Below, one piece after another: positions 1 to 6,372 of a stretch of 8,869 nt of DNA (the stretch's first letter is position 1; every line of letters starts with the position of its first letter). This stretch comes from an uncultured Ectothiorhodospiraceae bacterium (GTDB lineage: Bacteria; Pseudomonadota; Gammaproteobacteria; UBA6429; Thiohalophilaceae). The notes under the pieces were generated by a model. It did not search any database, was not told where the DNA came from, and saw only the letters and a program-made list of their open reading frames with translations. The position numbers were made by a program, and so were the translations under genes. The stretch spans positions 1 through 8,869 of the forward strand of contig CAMYMO010000369.1 in assembly GCA_947259425.1 (NCBI GenBank). Direction: 5' to 3'.

Positions 1-2235
1 GGGCGCCATCCAGTTTGCAGACAATGTAATATCAGAAATAGAATCAATTTGCGCAGCAGCGATATTCGTAATCGATTCAGCCACCGCCATTCTCGCAGAG
101 GCGGCATGATCTAATAAGGCGATTGGTGTTCGTTCCCCCATCGCCATGGCCTCTCCAAAATATGTATTAAGCCCTGATGAAGTCACCGCCACATCCGCTA
201 CCGGAATCTGCCATGGGCCAACCATCTGATCACGCGTCACCATGCCAGTGACACTTCGATCACCAATGGTGATTAAAAACTGTTTGGCCGCAATGGTCGG
301 TAACTGTAATAACCTTGTTAAAGCTTCTTTCAAGTCGATGTTCGAGTAGTCAAATGCTTGTTGTTCAACTTTATGGTGCACAACATCACGTAACATTTTC
401 GGAGGTTTACCTAACAACACATCCAATGACATATCGATAGGGGTGTTTTTAAAATAACGGTCATTTACGACAAGGTCATGTTTTTCAGTTGTCTCGCCTA
501 ATACCGCATAAGGACATCGCTCACGTTCACACAATTGAATAAAACCATCCAGGTCTTTTGCCTCAACGGCAAGCACATACCGTTCCTGCGATTCATTACA
601 CCAGATCTCCATCGGCGACATACTTGGCTCATCATTCGGTATTTCACGTAATTCAAATGATCCACCACGTTCGCTATCGTGTACCAATTCCGGCATCGCA
701 TTCGATAAACCACCGGCACCAACATCATGAATCCATAAGATAGGATTGTGATCCGAATTCTGCCAACATTGGTCGATAACTTCCTGTGCGCGACGCTGCA
801 TCTCGGGATTGCCACGTTGTACGGAAGCGAAATCCAGATCTTCATGACTCGTCCCGGTTGTCATTGAAGAAGCCGCGCCCCCTCCCAGACCAATTAACAT
901 GGCCGGACCACCGATCACTATTAGTTTTGCACCGACTGGTACTGGTTGCGGATCAATATGCTCGCCACGAATATTGCCAAGACCGCCTGCCAGCATAATC
1001 GGTTTATGGTAGCCACGAACCTCTTGTTCGCTGCTGCCATCAGAGCTCATTATCTTTTCTTCGTAGGTTCGAAAGTAACCGCAAATATTCGGTCGGCCGA
1101 ATTCATTATTGAATGCAGCAGCCCCGATCGGACCTTCCAGCATAATATCCATCGCAGAGACGATGCGTGAAGGACGACCGTGGTCGGTTTCCCATGCCTG
1201 TGGCAAGGCATCCAATTGCAAGTTAGAAACTGAAAATCCGCTCAAACCCGCTTTCGGTTTAGAACCTCTACCGGTCGCCCCCTCATCACGTATCTCACCA
1301 CCGGATCCGGTTGCCGCCCCGGGGAACGGCGCTATCGCGGTCGGATGATTGTGCGTTTCTACTTTCATTAAAATATGGATCGGTTCGTTCGAATATTGGT
1401 AGTCATACGATACGGAATCAGGCATGAAACGATCCGTGGTCGCCCCTTCCATGACCGCGGCATTATCCTTGTACGCAGATAAAATACCTTCAGGATGACA
1501 TTCGTGAGTATTACGAATCATTTTAAACAAAGAACGATCTTGCTCCTGGCCATCAATAATCCAGTCGGCATTAAAAATCTTATGTCGACAGTGCTCCGAG
1601 TTTGCCTGCGCAAACATCATTAACTCGATATCATTCGGGTTACGACCCATTTTAGTAAAGCTCGCAACCAGATAGTCGATTTCATCATCGGCTAATGCCA
1701 GGCCCCAATCCCGATTTGCATTCGCCAGAGCACTGCGACCGCCCGTTAAGATATCGACGGATTTAAAAGGTGCCGGTTCGGCATCATGGAACAGGCTTTG
1801 TGCTTCAGCGATATCAAACATGACCGTCTCGACCATGCGATCATGTAGTAAAGCCGCAATGTCAGATTGTTGTTCGCTTATTGAACCTGTGGAGGTAATA
1901 AAATATTGAATACCACGCTCTATTCGCAGAATCGAGCTAAGACCACAATTATGAGCAATATCCGTTGCTTTGGATGACCAGGGAGAGATCGTCCCTAAAC
2001 GTGGCGTCACTATCATAACCGTTGCGGCTGAAGGTGCCGGTTCGATCAACGGTTCGTAGGCCAGCATATGTTCTAATCGAGATAGCTGCTCTTCGCTCAG
2101 GGTTTGTGAAGTCTTAACAAAATGAACGTATTCAGCCGTGATATCGGTAATCGCCGAATTCAATCCAGCTAATTTGTCTAACAACTTGCCGCGTCTAAAC
2201 GACGATAAGGCAATTCCACCTCTCAATTGCAGCAT
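1..2235 (-). CDS. purL: Phosphoribosylformylglycinamidine synthase, large single-chain form (partial, C-terminal part outside window)
   Basis: PurL converts FGAR, glutamine and ATP to FGAM in the cytosol, the fourth step of de novo purine synthesis. The frame is open for 745 codons from the ATG at 2235 down to base 1. The E. coli-type enzyme is about 1295 aa, so roughly the last 550 residues, including the glutaminase domain, lie outside. Visible blocks are the N-terminal PurS-like domain (about 1-140, with TPRLGTISPWSSKATDIAHN at 77-96), a linker with FAQANSEHCRHKIFNADW at 208-225, and the first synthetase domain with ETHNHPTA at 293-300 and the glycine-rich GAATGSGGEIRDEGATGRG at 306-324. 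HDVGAGGLSNAMPEL (503-517) and IWCNESQERY (544-553) follow, then GDRSVTGMVTRDQMVGPWQ (658-676). The start is supported by MLQLRGG, which resembles the E. coli N-terminus, and by a GGAAG about 9 bases upstream (2245-2249). I see no frameshift. The upstream 165 bases hold a terminator for the preceding cassette; a TATCAT (2273-2278) could be a -10 box, but it lacks a convincing -35, and I see no clear PUR box. Confidence 0.97.
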   Translation of the reverse strand, partial: MLQLRGGIALSSFRRGKLLDKLAGLNSAITDITAEYVHFVKTSQTLSEEQLSRLEHMLAYEPLIEPAPSAATVMIVTPRLGTISPWSSKATDIAHNCGLSSILRIERGIQYFITSTGSISEQQSDIAALLHDRMVETVMFDIAEAQSLFHDAEPAPFKSVDILTGGRSALANANRDWGLALADDEIDYLVASFTKMGRNPNDIELMMFAQANSEHCRHKIFNADWIIDGQEQDRSLFKMIRNTHECHPEGILSAYKDNAAVMEGATTDRFMPDSVSYDYQYSNEPIHILMKVETHNHPTAIAPFPGAATGSGGEIRDEGATGRGSKPKAGLSGFSVSNLQLDALPQAWETDHGRPSRIVSAMDIMLEGPIGAAAFNNEFGRPNICGYFRTYEEKIMSSDGSSEQEVRGYHKPIMLAGGLGNIRGEHIDPQPVPVGAKLIVIGGPAMLIGLGGGAASSMTTGTSHEDLDFASVQRGNPEMQRRAQEVIDQCWQNSDHNPILWIHDVGAGGLSNAMPELVHDSERGGSFELREIPNDEPSMSPMEIWCNESQERYVLAVEAKDLDGFIQLCERERCPYAVLGETTEKHDLVVNDRYFKNTPIDMSLDVLLGKPPKMLRDVVHHKVEQQAFDYSNIDLKEALTRLLQLPTIAAKQFLITIGDRSVTGMVTRDQMVGPWQIPVADVAVTSSGLNTYFGEAMAMGERTPIALLDHAASARMAVAESITNIAAAQIDSISDITLSANWMAP

Positions 2236-2323
2236 TTTTATTCACTTCCAGAAGGAGTTTACCGAAACACTAATGATACTGGATCGACCAGGTAGCAGCT
2301 AGCGGGCGCTGGAAAAACTATCG

Positions 2324-2352
2324 AAAAGCAAAAACCCTCAGAACAGTGAGAG
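2324..2352 (-). terminator. Likely intrinsic terminator of the DUF2173-like cassette
   Basis: Read on the minus strand, CTCTCA (2352-2347), a six-base loop CTGTTC and TGAGGG (2340-2335) form a 6-bp stem with one G-U pair. It is followed immediately by TTTTTGCTTTT (2334-2324). It lies about 50 bases after the stop of the third small gene and about 90 bases before purL on the same strand. This suggests the cassette ends here and purL has its own promoter downstream of it. The stem is short, so efficiency is uncertain. Confidence 0.55.
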
Positions 2353-2400
2353 ATTCTTCCAGCAAATAACTATGTCTAATGAAGCTTTTACCGAAAGTAA

Positions 2401-2733
2401 TTACCAGTTTGATGCCTCATGCAAGGCTTGCATGATGTTATTCAGGCCTGTCTCACGTAAATCAATGACACATACCAGATTGCTCACCCCACAGACAGAC
2501 CAGATAGAACCCCGAACTAACCACCCACCCGGCGGTGTCCAGCCACTCATTTGAGTAAACATCGCCAATTGGTCAGCATTGCCTTGCACCATGCGTTTAT
2601 AGTCATGCGCGAATTTAGCCAACTTCGGGAGCAACTCATCATCTAGCACGCCGTAACCTTCAACCAACGCGCCGTCATCGCGAAATTGGCAGATTGCCAT
2701 CACACCATCTTCGGCTAAGAGCTGCTTAAGCAT
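2401..2733 (-). CDS. DUF2173-like small protein, probable Roadblock/LC7-like fold (third of three)
   Basis: A 110-aa soluble protein with no signal peptide or membrane segment. I recognise it as DUF2173-like from its layout: an N-terminal helix with LLAEDGVMAICQF (5-17), a central helix, then GWTPPGGW (64-71) and a C-terminal strand-helix part with VRG (73-75) and LNNIM (97-101). From GW to the end it aligns without gaps with the first gene of the cassette: G75/C81/N85/C88/LNNIM here match G77/C83/N87/C90/LNNIM there, always offset by two. This points to duplication. The family's biochemical function is not known to me. Roadblock-fold proteins usually dimerise and often act as scaffolds or partners of small GTPases, but no GTPase is in view. 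Its ATG overlaps the stop of the preceding gene as TAATG, implying translational coupling; only a weak GGA lies upstream. A terminator follows. Confidence 0.85.
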   Translation of the reverse strand: MLKQLLAEDGVMAICQFRDDGALVEGYGVLDDELLPKLAKFAHDYKRMVQGNADQLAMFTQMSGWTPPGGWLVRGSIWSVCGVSNLVCVIDLRETGLNNIMQALHEASNW

Positions 2734-3074
2734 TACGATTCATCCAAAATGGCGTAAGTGCCGTCATAGTCGATTTTATCATTGGCCACAATCACACCAA
2801 AACGATCATTAACAATGACCGTCCATTCAAATCCGATTAAAGAGAATCCCTGAATAGGATAGAAACCTTCCATCTTGGTCATTTTTTCCCAACCTCTTGC
2901 CTGCATCGTGGCAATCGCACCATTTGCAACACAGACATGACATAACATTTCCAGGACATCATTTTCGATCTTTGCCTGCTCTGCTATCGACGAGGCCTGT
3001 AATTCGCCACTCGGATTAAATTCAAAAGCAGCCAAAGCGCCATCAAGACTTATTAATTTTTCCAGTTTACTCAT
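2733..3074 (-). CDS. DUF2173-like small protein, probable Roadblock/LC7-like fold (second of three)
   Basis: A 113-aa soluble protein, the middle member of the cassette. It opens with MSKLEKLISLDGALAAFEF (1-19), typical of DUF2173-like proteins as I know them. The central helix carries a CHVC motif (45-48). QGFSLIGFEWTVIVN (75-89) corresponds to the Q-G-W...G...VCV strand pair of the flanking paralogues, but the two cysteines conserved in the first and third genes are replaced by I87 and V94 here. It is thus the most divergent copy, and may fill a distinct position in a heteromer. The start is supported by AGGCAGG about five bases upstream. The gap to the first gene is 20 bases and the downstream gene overlaps by one base, so the three genes almost certainly form one operon. 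The function is unknown. The family assignment is from motif memory, not a search. Confidence 0.85.
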   Translation of the reverse strand: MSKLEKLISLDGALAAFEFNPSGELQASSIAEQAKIENDVLEMLCHVCVANGAIATMQARGWEKMTKMEGFYPIQGFSLIGFEWTVIVNDRFGVIVANDKIDYDGTYAILDES

Positions 3075-3094
3075 ATTTGCCTGCCTAAGTAATT

Positions 3095-3451
3095 TTAAAC
3101 CATCTCGCCGCTTTGCGACGGTAAACGTTCATTTAATAGTTTCATTATATTGTTGAGTTCATTTGATTGATTTTCGACAAAACAAAATACATTGCCTCGC
3201 ACACAAACGGTAAAGTTTTGCCCTTTTACCATCCAACCCTGAGCCGGGGCGCAACCACAATCACGTCCCATCTCTTTTAACATATCAACCTGCATGTGTA
3301 AGGCCATGCTGGTGGTGCGACACATAATTGAGGCCATGCGCGCAAGCTCTTCGGTTAATTGACCCTGATAACTGAATCGGTCGCCACGAAAGGCATACTC
3401 ACCTGCAGCCATCACGCCTGAATGGTTTGCTAATTCCTCTATCAAACTCAT
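3095..3451 (-). CDS. DUF2173-like small protein, probable Roadblock/LC7-like fold (first of three)
   Basis: A 118-aa soluble protein, first gene of the cassette. It shows the family pattern of an N-terminal helix with SGVMAAGEY (11-19), a Met-rich central helix MASIMCRTTSMALHMQVDML (39-58), then GRDCGCAPAQGWMVKGQNF (62-80), TVCVRGNVFCFVE (81-93) and LNNIMKLLNE (99-108). Five cysteines (44, 65, 67, 83, 90) are many for so small a cytoplasmic protein; C65-G-C67 sits in the loop just before the conserved GW, while C83 and C90 are shared with the third gene. Metal or redox chemistry is possible but unproven. A GGTGG lies about 11 bases before the ATG. The gene diverges from the RDD gene with 74 bases between starts, so its promoter should lie in 3452-3525, though I see no strong -35/-10 pair there. 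Confidence 0.85.
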   Translation of the reverse strand: MSLIEELANHSGVMAAGEYAFRGDRFSYQGQLTEELARMASIMCRTTSMALHMQVDMLKEMGRDCGCAPAQGWMVKGQNFTVCVRGNVFCFVENQSNELNNIMKLLNERLPSQSGEMV

Positions 3452-3525
3452 TTATAATCAACCACCGTTGCTTTAGAATTGTCCCTAAGTTCACCATAAG
3501 ATTGACTACGATAGCAAGCGATAAA

Positions 3526-4026
3526 ATGCAAAATATTACAAACACCCATGCCAGTATTTTTCGACGCGGCGCAGCAATGGTCTACGATGGCCTGTTAAGC
3601 TTTGCGGTAGCTATAGTTTCTAGTGCATTAACCCTACCCTTTAGCTCGGGCAAAGGTGCAACCGAGTTTAGCCCAATACTAACGATTTATTTTATAATTG
3701 TTTTCTATATTTTTTTCGGTTGGTTCTGGACACATGGTGGGCAAACCTTGGGCATGCGTGCCTGGCATATTAAATTGTTAAAACAAGACGACCGGCCTGT
3801 TTGTTGGACATCCGCTTTGATACGTTACCTACTTAGTTTACCGATGTGGTTTAATTGGTTTCTTGTCATCCAGGTAGCAGGAAACTACCGTGAAATTCCT
3901 TTTTTAAGCGTATTTCCAAACTGGCTTCTATTTATGATTGCCGTTGCCTGGACTGTGTTCGATCACATCCCGAATAATTGGCGAGATCGCGTATCAAAAA
4001 CAAAAGTTGTTTACCTACCAAAGTAA
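3526..4026 (+). CDS. RDD-family integral membrane protein
   Basis: A 166-aa inner-membrane protein with the RDD signature: R13/R14 and D21 in the first helix (FRRGAAMVYDGLL, 12-24), GQTLGMRAWHIKLL (72-85) after the second helix, and the late D154 in WRDRVSKTKVVY (152-163). Hydrophobic segments lie at about 19-40, 48-68 and 130-147, with a further hydrophobic stretch at about 98-118. Members of this family are poorly characterised; some have been linked to ion transport or stress, and the specific role here is unknown. An upstream in-frame ATG at 3427 would add 33 residues overlapping the divergent gene's start. I prefer the ATG at 3526 because the conserved region begins soon after it and the added residues do not resemble the family, although the ribosome site before 3526 is weak. 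The gene is convergent with lptG, 40 bases apart. RDD genes beside lptFG occur in other gammaproteobacteria as I recall, so a loose envelope connection is plausible. Confidence 0.85.
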   Translation: MQNITNTHASIFRRGAAMVYDGLLSFAVAIVSSALTLPFSSGKGATEFSPILTIYFIIVFYIFFGWFWTHGGQTLGMRAWHIKLLKQDDRPVCWTSALIRYLLSLPMWFNWFLVIQVAGNYREIPFLSVFPNWLLFMIAVAWTVFDHIPNNWRDRVSKTKVVYLPK

Positions 4027-4045
4027 ACAAATAAAATTTATCTTA

Positions 4046-4062
4046 CTGATTAATTCAATCAG
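4046..4062. terminator. Perfect inverted repeat between convergent genes, possible weak bidirectional terminator
   Basis: CTGATT (4046-4051), a five-base loop AATTC, and AATCAG (4057-4062) form a perfect 6-bp hairpin on either strand. It sits between the stop of the RDD gene (4026) and the stop of lptG (4067), where a shared terminator is expected. Neither side has a clean T-run; only TAAGATAAATTTTA follows on the minus strand. The termination role is therefore an inference from position. Confidence 0.35.
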
Positions 4063-4066
4063 ACAA

Positions 4067-5131
4067 CTAACGTATTCGTCTTATCAGGAATACACCAATC
4101 ATCAAAACGACCAGTGTTGGAATAATCGCAACAATCCAGGGATAATTGATATAGACAAGACCGGCATTACCAACTAATTTATTAAAAATAAAAAATCCCA
4201 GGCCAATTAAAAAACCCACCAGGATTCTTTGTCCGGCACCAACATTTCTTAATGAACCGAAAACGAAAGGAACCGCCAGCACAATCATTGCTGCAATGGT
4301 TATTGGAGCGACTAATTTCGACCAGAAAGTTAATTCATATTTTTCTGAGTCCAGTTTATTCGTCTTTAAATACTCAATATAACTGCGTAATTTTAGAATG
4401 GACAGGTTATCAGGATTAATTGAAACCACATCTACGACTTCGGGGTTCAACAGACTTTTCCAATCCATGGTCGCAATAAATTTTTGATCGATACGATCGG
4501 CATAAATATTACGCTTGGATACCTCATACAATTTCCAATGATCCTCTTCATATTCGGCAAAGGGTGATTCTAAAATCTGCACAAGATTATGCTGCTCATC
4601 ATAGCCATAGATTTTGATACCCGTTAATCGACCATCGTTTTCAACACGGCGAATATGTATGTAGTTGCGGCCATCCCGTGCCCATAATCCATAATCAGTA
4701 TTCAAGCTGATCTTAGAATCCATTGCACTAACGCGTTTTAATTTGGCATATTGCACTGCTGGTGGAGAAACAAATTCGCCAATAGCAATGACAATCGCTG
4801 CTAAAATAATACCGGTCTTTAAAACTGAATAAGTAATACGCAGAATAGATACACCCGCAGAGCGTATTGCGATGAGTTCACTATTACCTGCCATCACACC
4901 CAGACTGAGTATCGTACCGAGCAACGCGATCATCGGAAACATGATATAAACTTTTTGAGGTATGTTTAACAGGATATACATAACTGCATTCCAGACACCA
5001 TAGTTCGCGCGACCAATACTACTGGTCTCACCCGCAAAACTAATTAAACTGTCCAGCGCGACCATCACCAGCATAACCGCTAAAATACCCACGACCATTG
5101 TCTTACCAATGTAACGATCAAGAATATCCAT
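4067..5131 (-). CDS. lptG: LPS export ABC transporter permease LptG
   Basis: LptG pairs with LptF and two LptB ATPases to extract lipopolysaccharide from the outer leaflet of the inner membrane and pass it to LptC and the periplasmic bridge. The 354-aa protein is close to the E. coli length of about 360. It has the expected YjgP/YjgQ topology: membrane helices at about 11-31, 61-81 and 100-120, a large periplasmic beta-jellyroll domain (about 135-260), then helices at about 271-291, 300-320 and 330-350. The cytoplasmic coupling region SELIAIRSAG (84-93) corresponds to the ATPase-contacting helix. VPFVFGSLRNVGAGQRILVG (287-306) is characteristic of LptG. The start at 5131 overlaps the lptF stop as TAATG, so translation is probably coupled to lptF. 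It is LptG rather than LptF by its second position in the pair and by the AGQRI motif. Confidence 0.95.
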   Translation of the reverse strand: MDILDRYIGKTMVVGILAVMLVMVALDSLISFAGETSSIGRANYGVWNAVMYILLNIPQKVYIMFPMIALLGTILSLGVMAGNSELIAIRSAGVSILRITYSVLKTGIILAAIVIAIGEFVSPPAVQYAKLKRVSAMDSKISLNTDYGLWARDGRNYIHIRRVENDGRLTGIKIYGYDEQHNLVQILESPFAEYEEDHWKLYEVSKRNIYADRIDQKFIATMDWKSLLNPEVVDVVSINPDNLSILKLRSYIEYLKTNKLDSEKYELTFWSKLVAPITIAAMIVLAVPFVFGSLRNVGAGQRILVGFLIGLGFFIFNKLVGNAGLVYINYPWIVAIIPTLVVLMIGVFLIRRIR

Positions 5132-6231
5132 TAACGCGCCCGCCCAAACCAGAATCTTCTAAATAACGGACGCCATCGAATGAATAGAAAAATGGCTAAT
5201 AACAATATGAGTATATGTACCCACCATAAACCGATATAGGGGCTGATCACTGATTTATTTAACCAGGCACGAGATACACTTAATAAATTGCTATAGATAA
5301 TAAAAATTAATAACGCTATCGCTAACTTGGCATAACGCCCCTGTCGGGCAGATGTCTTACTAAGCGGAACCGCCAGAATAGTTAAAAGAAAACTGGATAT
5401 TGCGGCCGAAATTCGCCATTGCAATTCGGCCGTATCGCGATCCTGTCCTCTATACCACAGAAACGTACTACTAACCGATTTTTGTCGTAAGCGTATTTCT
5501 TTTTCGGGTTTCTTTTCCAGGCGTATACCATGATTAGCAAATCGGATTACCGCAGTTTGACCATCTTCCATTGGTCCTTCATGTCGTTGACCATTTTCAA
5601 GAACTAAAAACTGATCACCATTTTCTTTATTATCCATACGATGGCCAGATTCGGCAGAAACAATCGAGTTTTTATCTTTTAAACGATGTTGCATAAAGAT
5701 TCGCTTCATCTTTAAATTGTCTTCATCGAACTCCTGCACATAGACGACACCCTCTCCCTTTGATAATTCCTTAAAGCGTCCTGAACCCAGTGATTTCACG
5801 TCAGTGGTGGCTTCATGTTTTTTAATAATAATCTCACTCTGCGATTCGGCCCATGGCGCCAGAAATAAAGCCAGACCTCCAACGACAATCGCAAATACCA
5901 GGGCCAGACTCAAAACACCGCGCAATATCGCCATCGGACCAATACCACAGGCGGCTAACACCACCATTTCATTGTCTTTATATAAACGGCTAAACGCTAA
6001 CAAAATCGCGATATAGAACGACAATGGCAGGATAAAAACCATATTACCAATACTTTTCAGGCCCAGGATCTGCAGCACGGCCGATGCCTCGATACCGCCG
6101 CTGGCGGCCTTGCCATATAAAGTGACCAATTGTCCGCTGACAAATATCAATAACAAAACCGTGGTCACACCGACAAAGGTGAGGACCACCTCTTTTATCA
6201 GGTATCGATTGATAATGTGTCGTTTGCTCAT
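5131..6231 (-). CDS. lptF: LPS export ABC transporter permease LptF
   Basis: LptF is the partner permease of LptG in the LptB2FG lipopolysaccharide exporter of the inner membrane. The 366-aa length equals my recollection of E. coli LptF. N-terminal helices lie at about 15-36, 61-81 and 102-125, a periplasmic beta-jellyroll domain at about 130-265, and C-terminal helices at about 272-290, 303-320 and 336-352. Family motifs are RYLIKE (9-14), ILPLSFYIAILLAFSRLY (67-84), the coupling segment DNEMVVLAACG (86-96), AELQWRIS (268-275) and VPLSKTSARQGRY (288-300). The start is chosen from N-terminal similarity; the sequence just upstream (TTGCCTGAATC) has no evident Shine-Dalgarno. It diverges from pepA with 141 bases between starts and heads a two-gene operon with lptG. 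Confidence 0.96.
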   Translation of the reverse strand: MSKRHIINRYLIKEVVLTFVGVTTVLLLIFVSGQLVTLYGKAASGGIEASAVLQILGLKSIGNMVFILPLSFYIAILLAFSRLYKDNEMVVLAACGIGPMAILRGVLSLALVFAIVVGGLALFLAPWAESQSEIIIKKHEATTDVKSLGSGRFKELSKGEGVVYVQEFDEDNLKMKRIFMQHRLKDKNSIVSAESGHRMDNKENGDQFLVLENGQRHEGPMEDGQTAVIRFANHGIRLEKKPEKEIRLRQKSVSSTFLWYRGQDRDTAELQWRISAAISSFLLTILAVPLSKTSARQGRYAKLAIALLIFIIYSNLLSVSRAWLNKSVISPYIGLWWVHILILLLAIFLFIRWRPLFRRFWFGRAR

Positions 6232-6267
6232 GATTCAGGCAATTGTGTTTGTATTCCGGTTTGTACT

Positions 6268-6296
6268 AACATAGCCAATATAAAAGCCATTATCAG
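6268..6296 (-). promoter_or_regulatory. Candidate sigma70-type promoter for lptFG
   Basis: On the minus strand CTGATA (6296-6291, 4 of 6 to TTGACA) and TATGTT (6273-6268, 4 of 6 to TATAAT) are separated by exactly 17 bases. The start point would fall near 6261, giving a leader of about 30 bases before the lptF ATG. The match is modest and is supported mainly by position. Confidence 0.35.
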
Positions 6297-6341
6297 TTGA
6301 TTTGCATAGAGTTTAGCGCTTACTGAGCTTAATGTCACAGC

Positions 6342-6355
6342 CCTGCTTCGGTAGG
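6342..6355 (+). promoter_or_regulatory. UUCG-tetraloop hairpin in the pepA leader
   Basis: CCTGC (6342-6346), TTCG (6347-6350) and GTAGG (6351-6355) form a 5-bp stem with one G-U pair, closed by the C(UUCG)G arrangement known to be unusually stable. There is no T-run, so it is not an intrinsic terminator. It ends seven bases before the pepA Shine-Dalgarno AGGAG (6363-6367), where it could affect mRNA stability or ribosome access. The role is inferred. Confidence 0.4.
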
Positions 6356-6372
6356 CGCAACCAGGAGAAAAG

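Noticed and set aside
498..1348. Several short open frames (both strands) inside the purL region
   Set aside because: All overlap the continuous, strongly conserved purL frame and show no motifs or ribosome sites.
2401..3451. MglA/MglB-type polarity module
   Set aside because: The small proteins resemble the Roadblock fold only at the level of DUF2173-like layout, and no Ras-like GTPase with a P-loop is encoded in the window.
3427..3525. N-terminal extension of the RDD protein from the ATG at 3427
   Set aside because: It would overlap the start of the divergent small gene by 25 bases, its 33 residues do not look like RDD sequence, and the conserved part begins just after the ATG at 3526.
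3938..4177. 79-aa plus-strand frame spanning the RDD/lptG junction
   Set aside because: It overlaps the ends of two well-supported genes in other frames and its product has no recognisable features.
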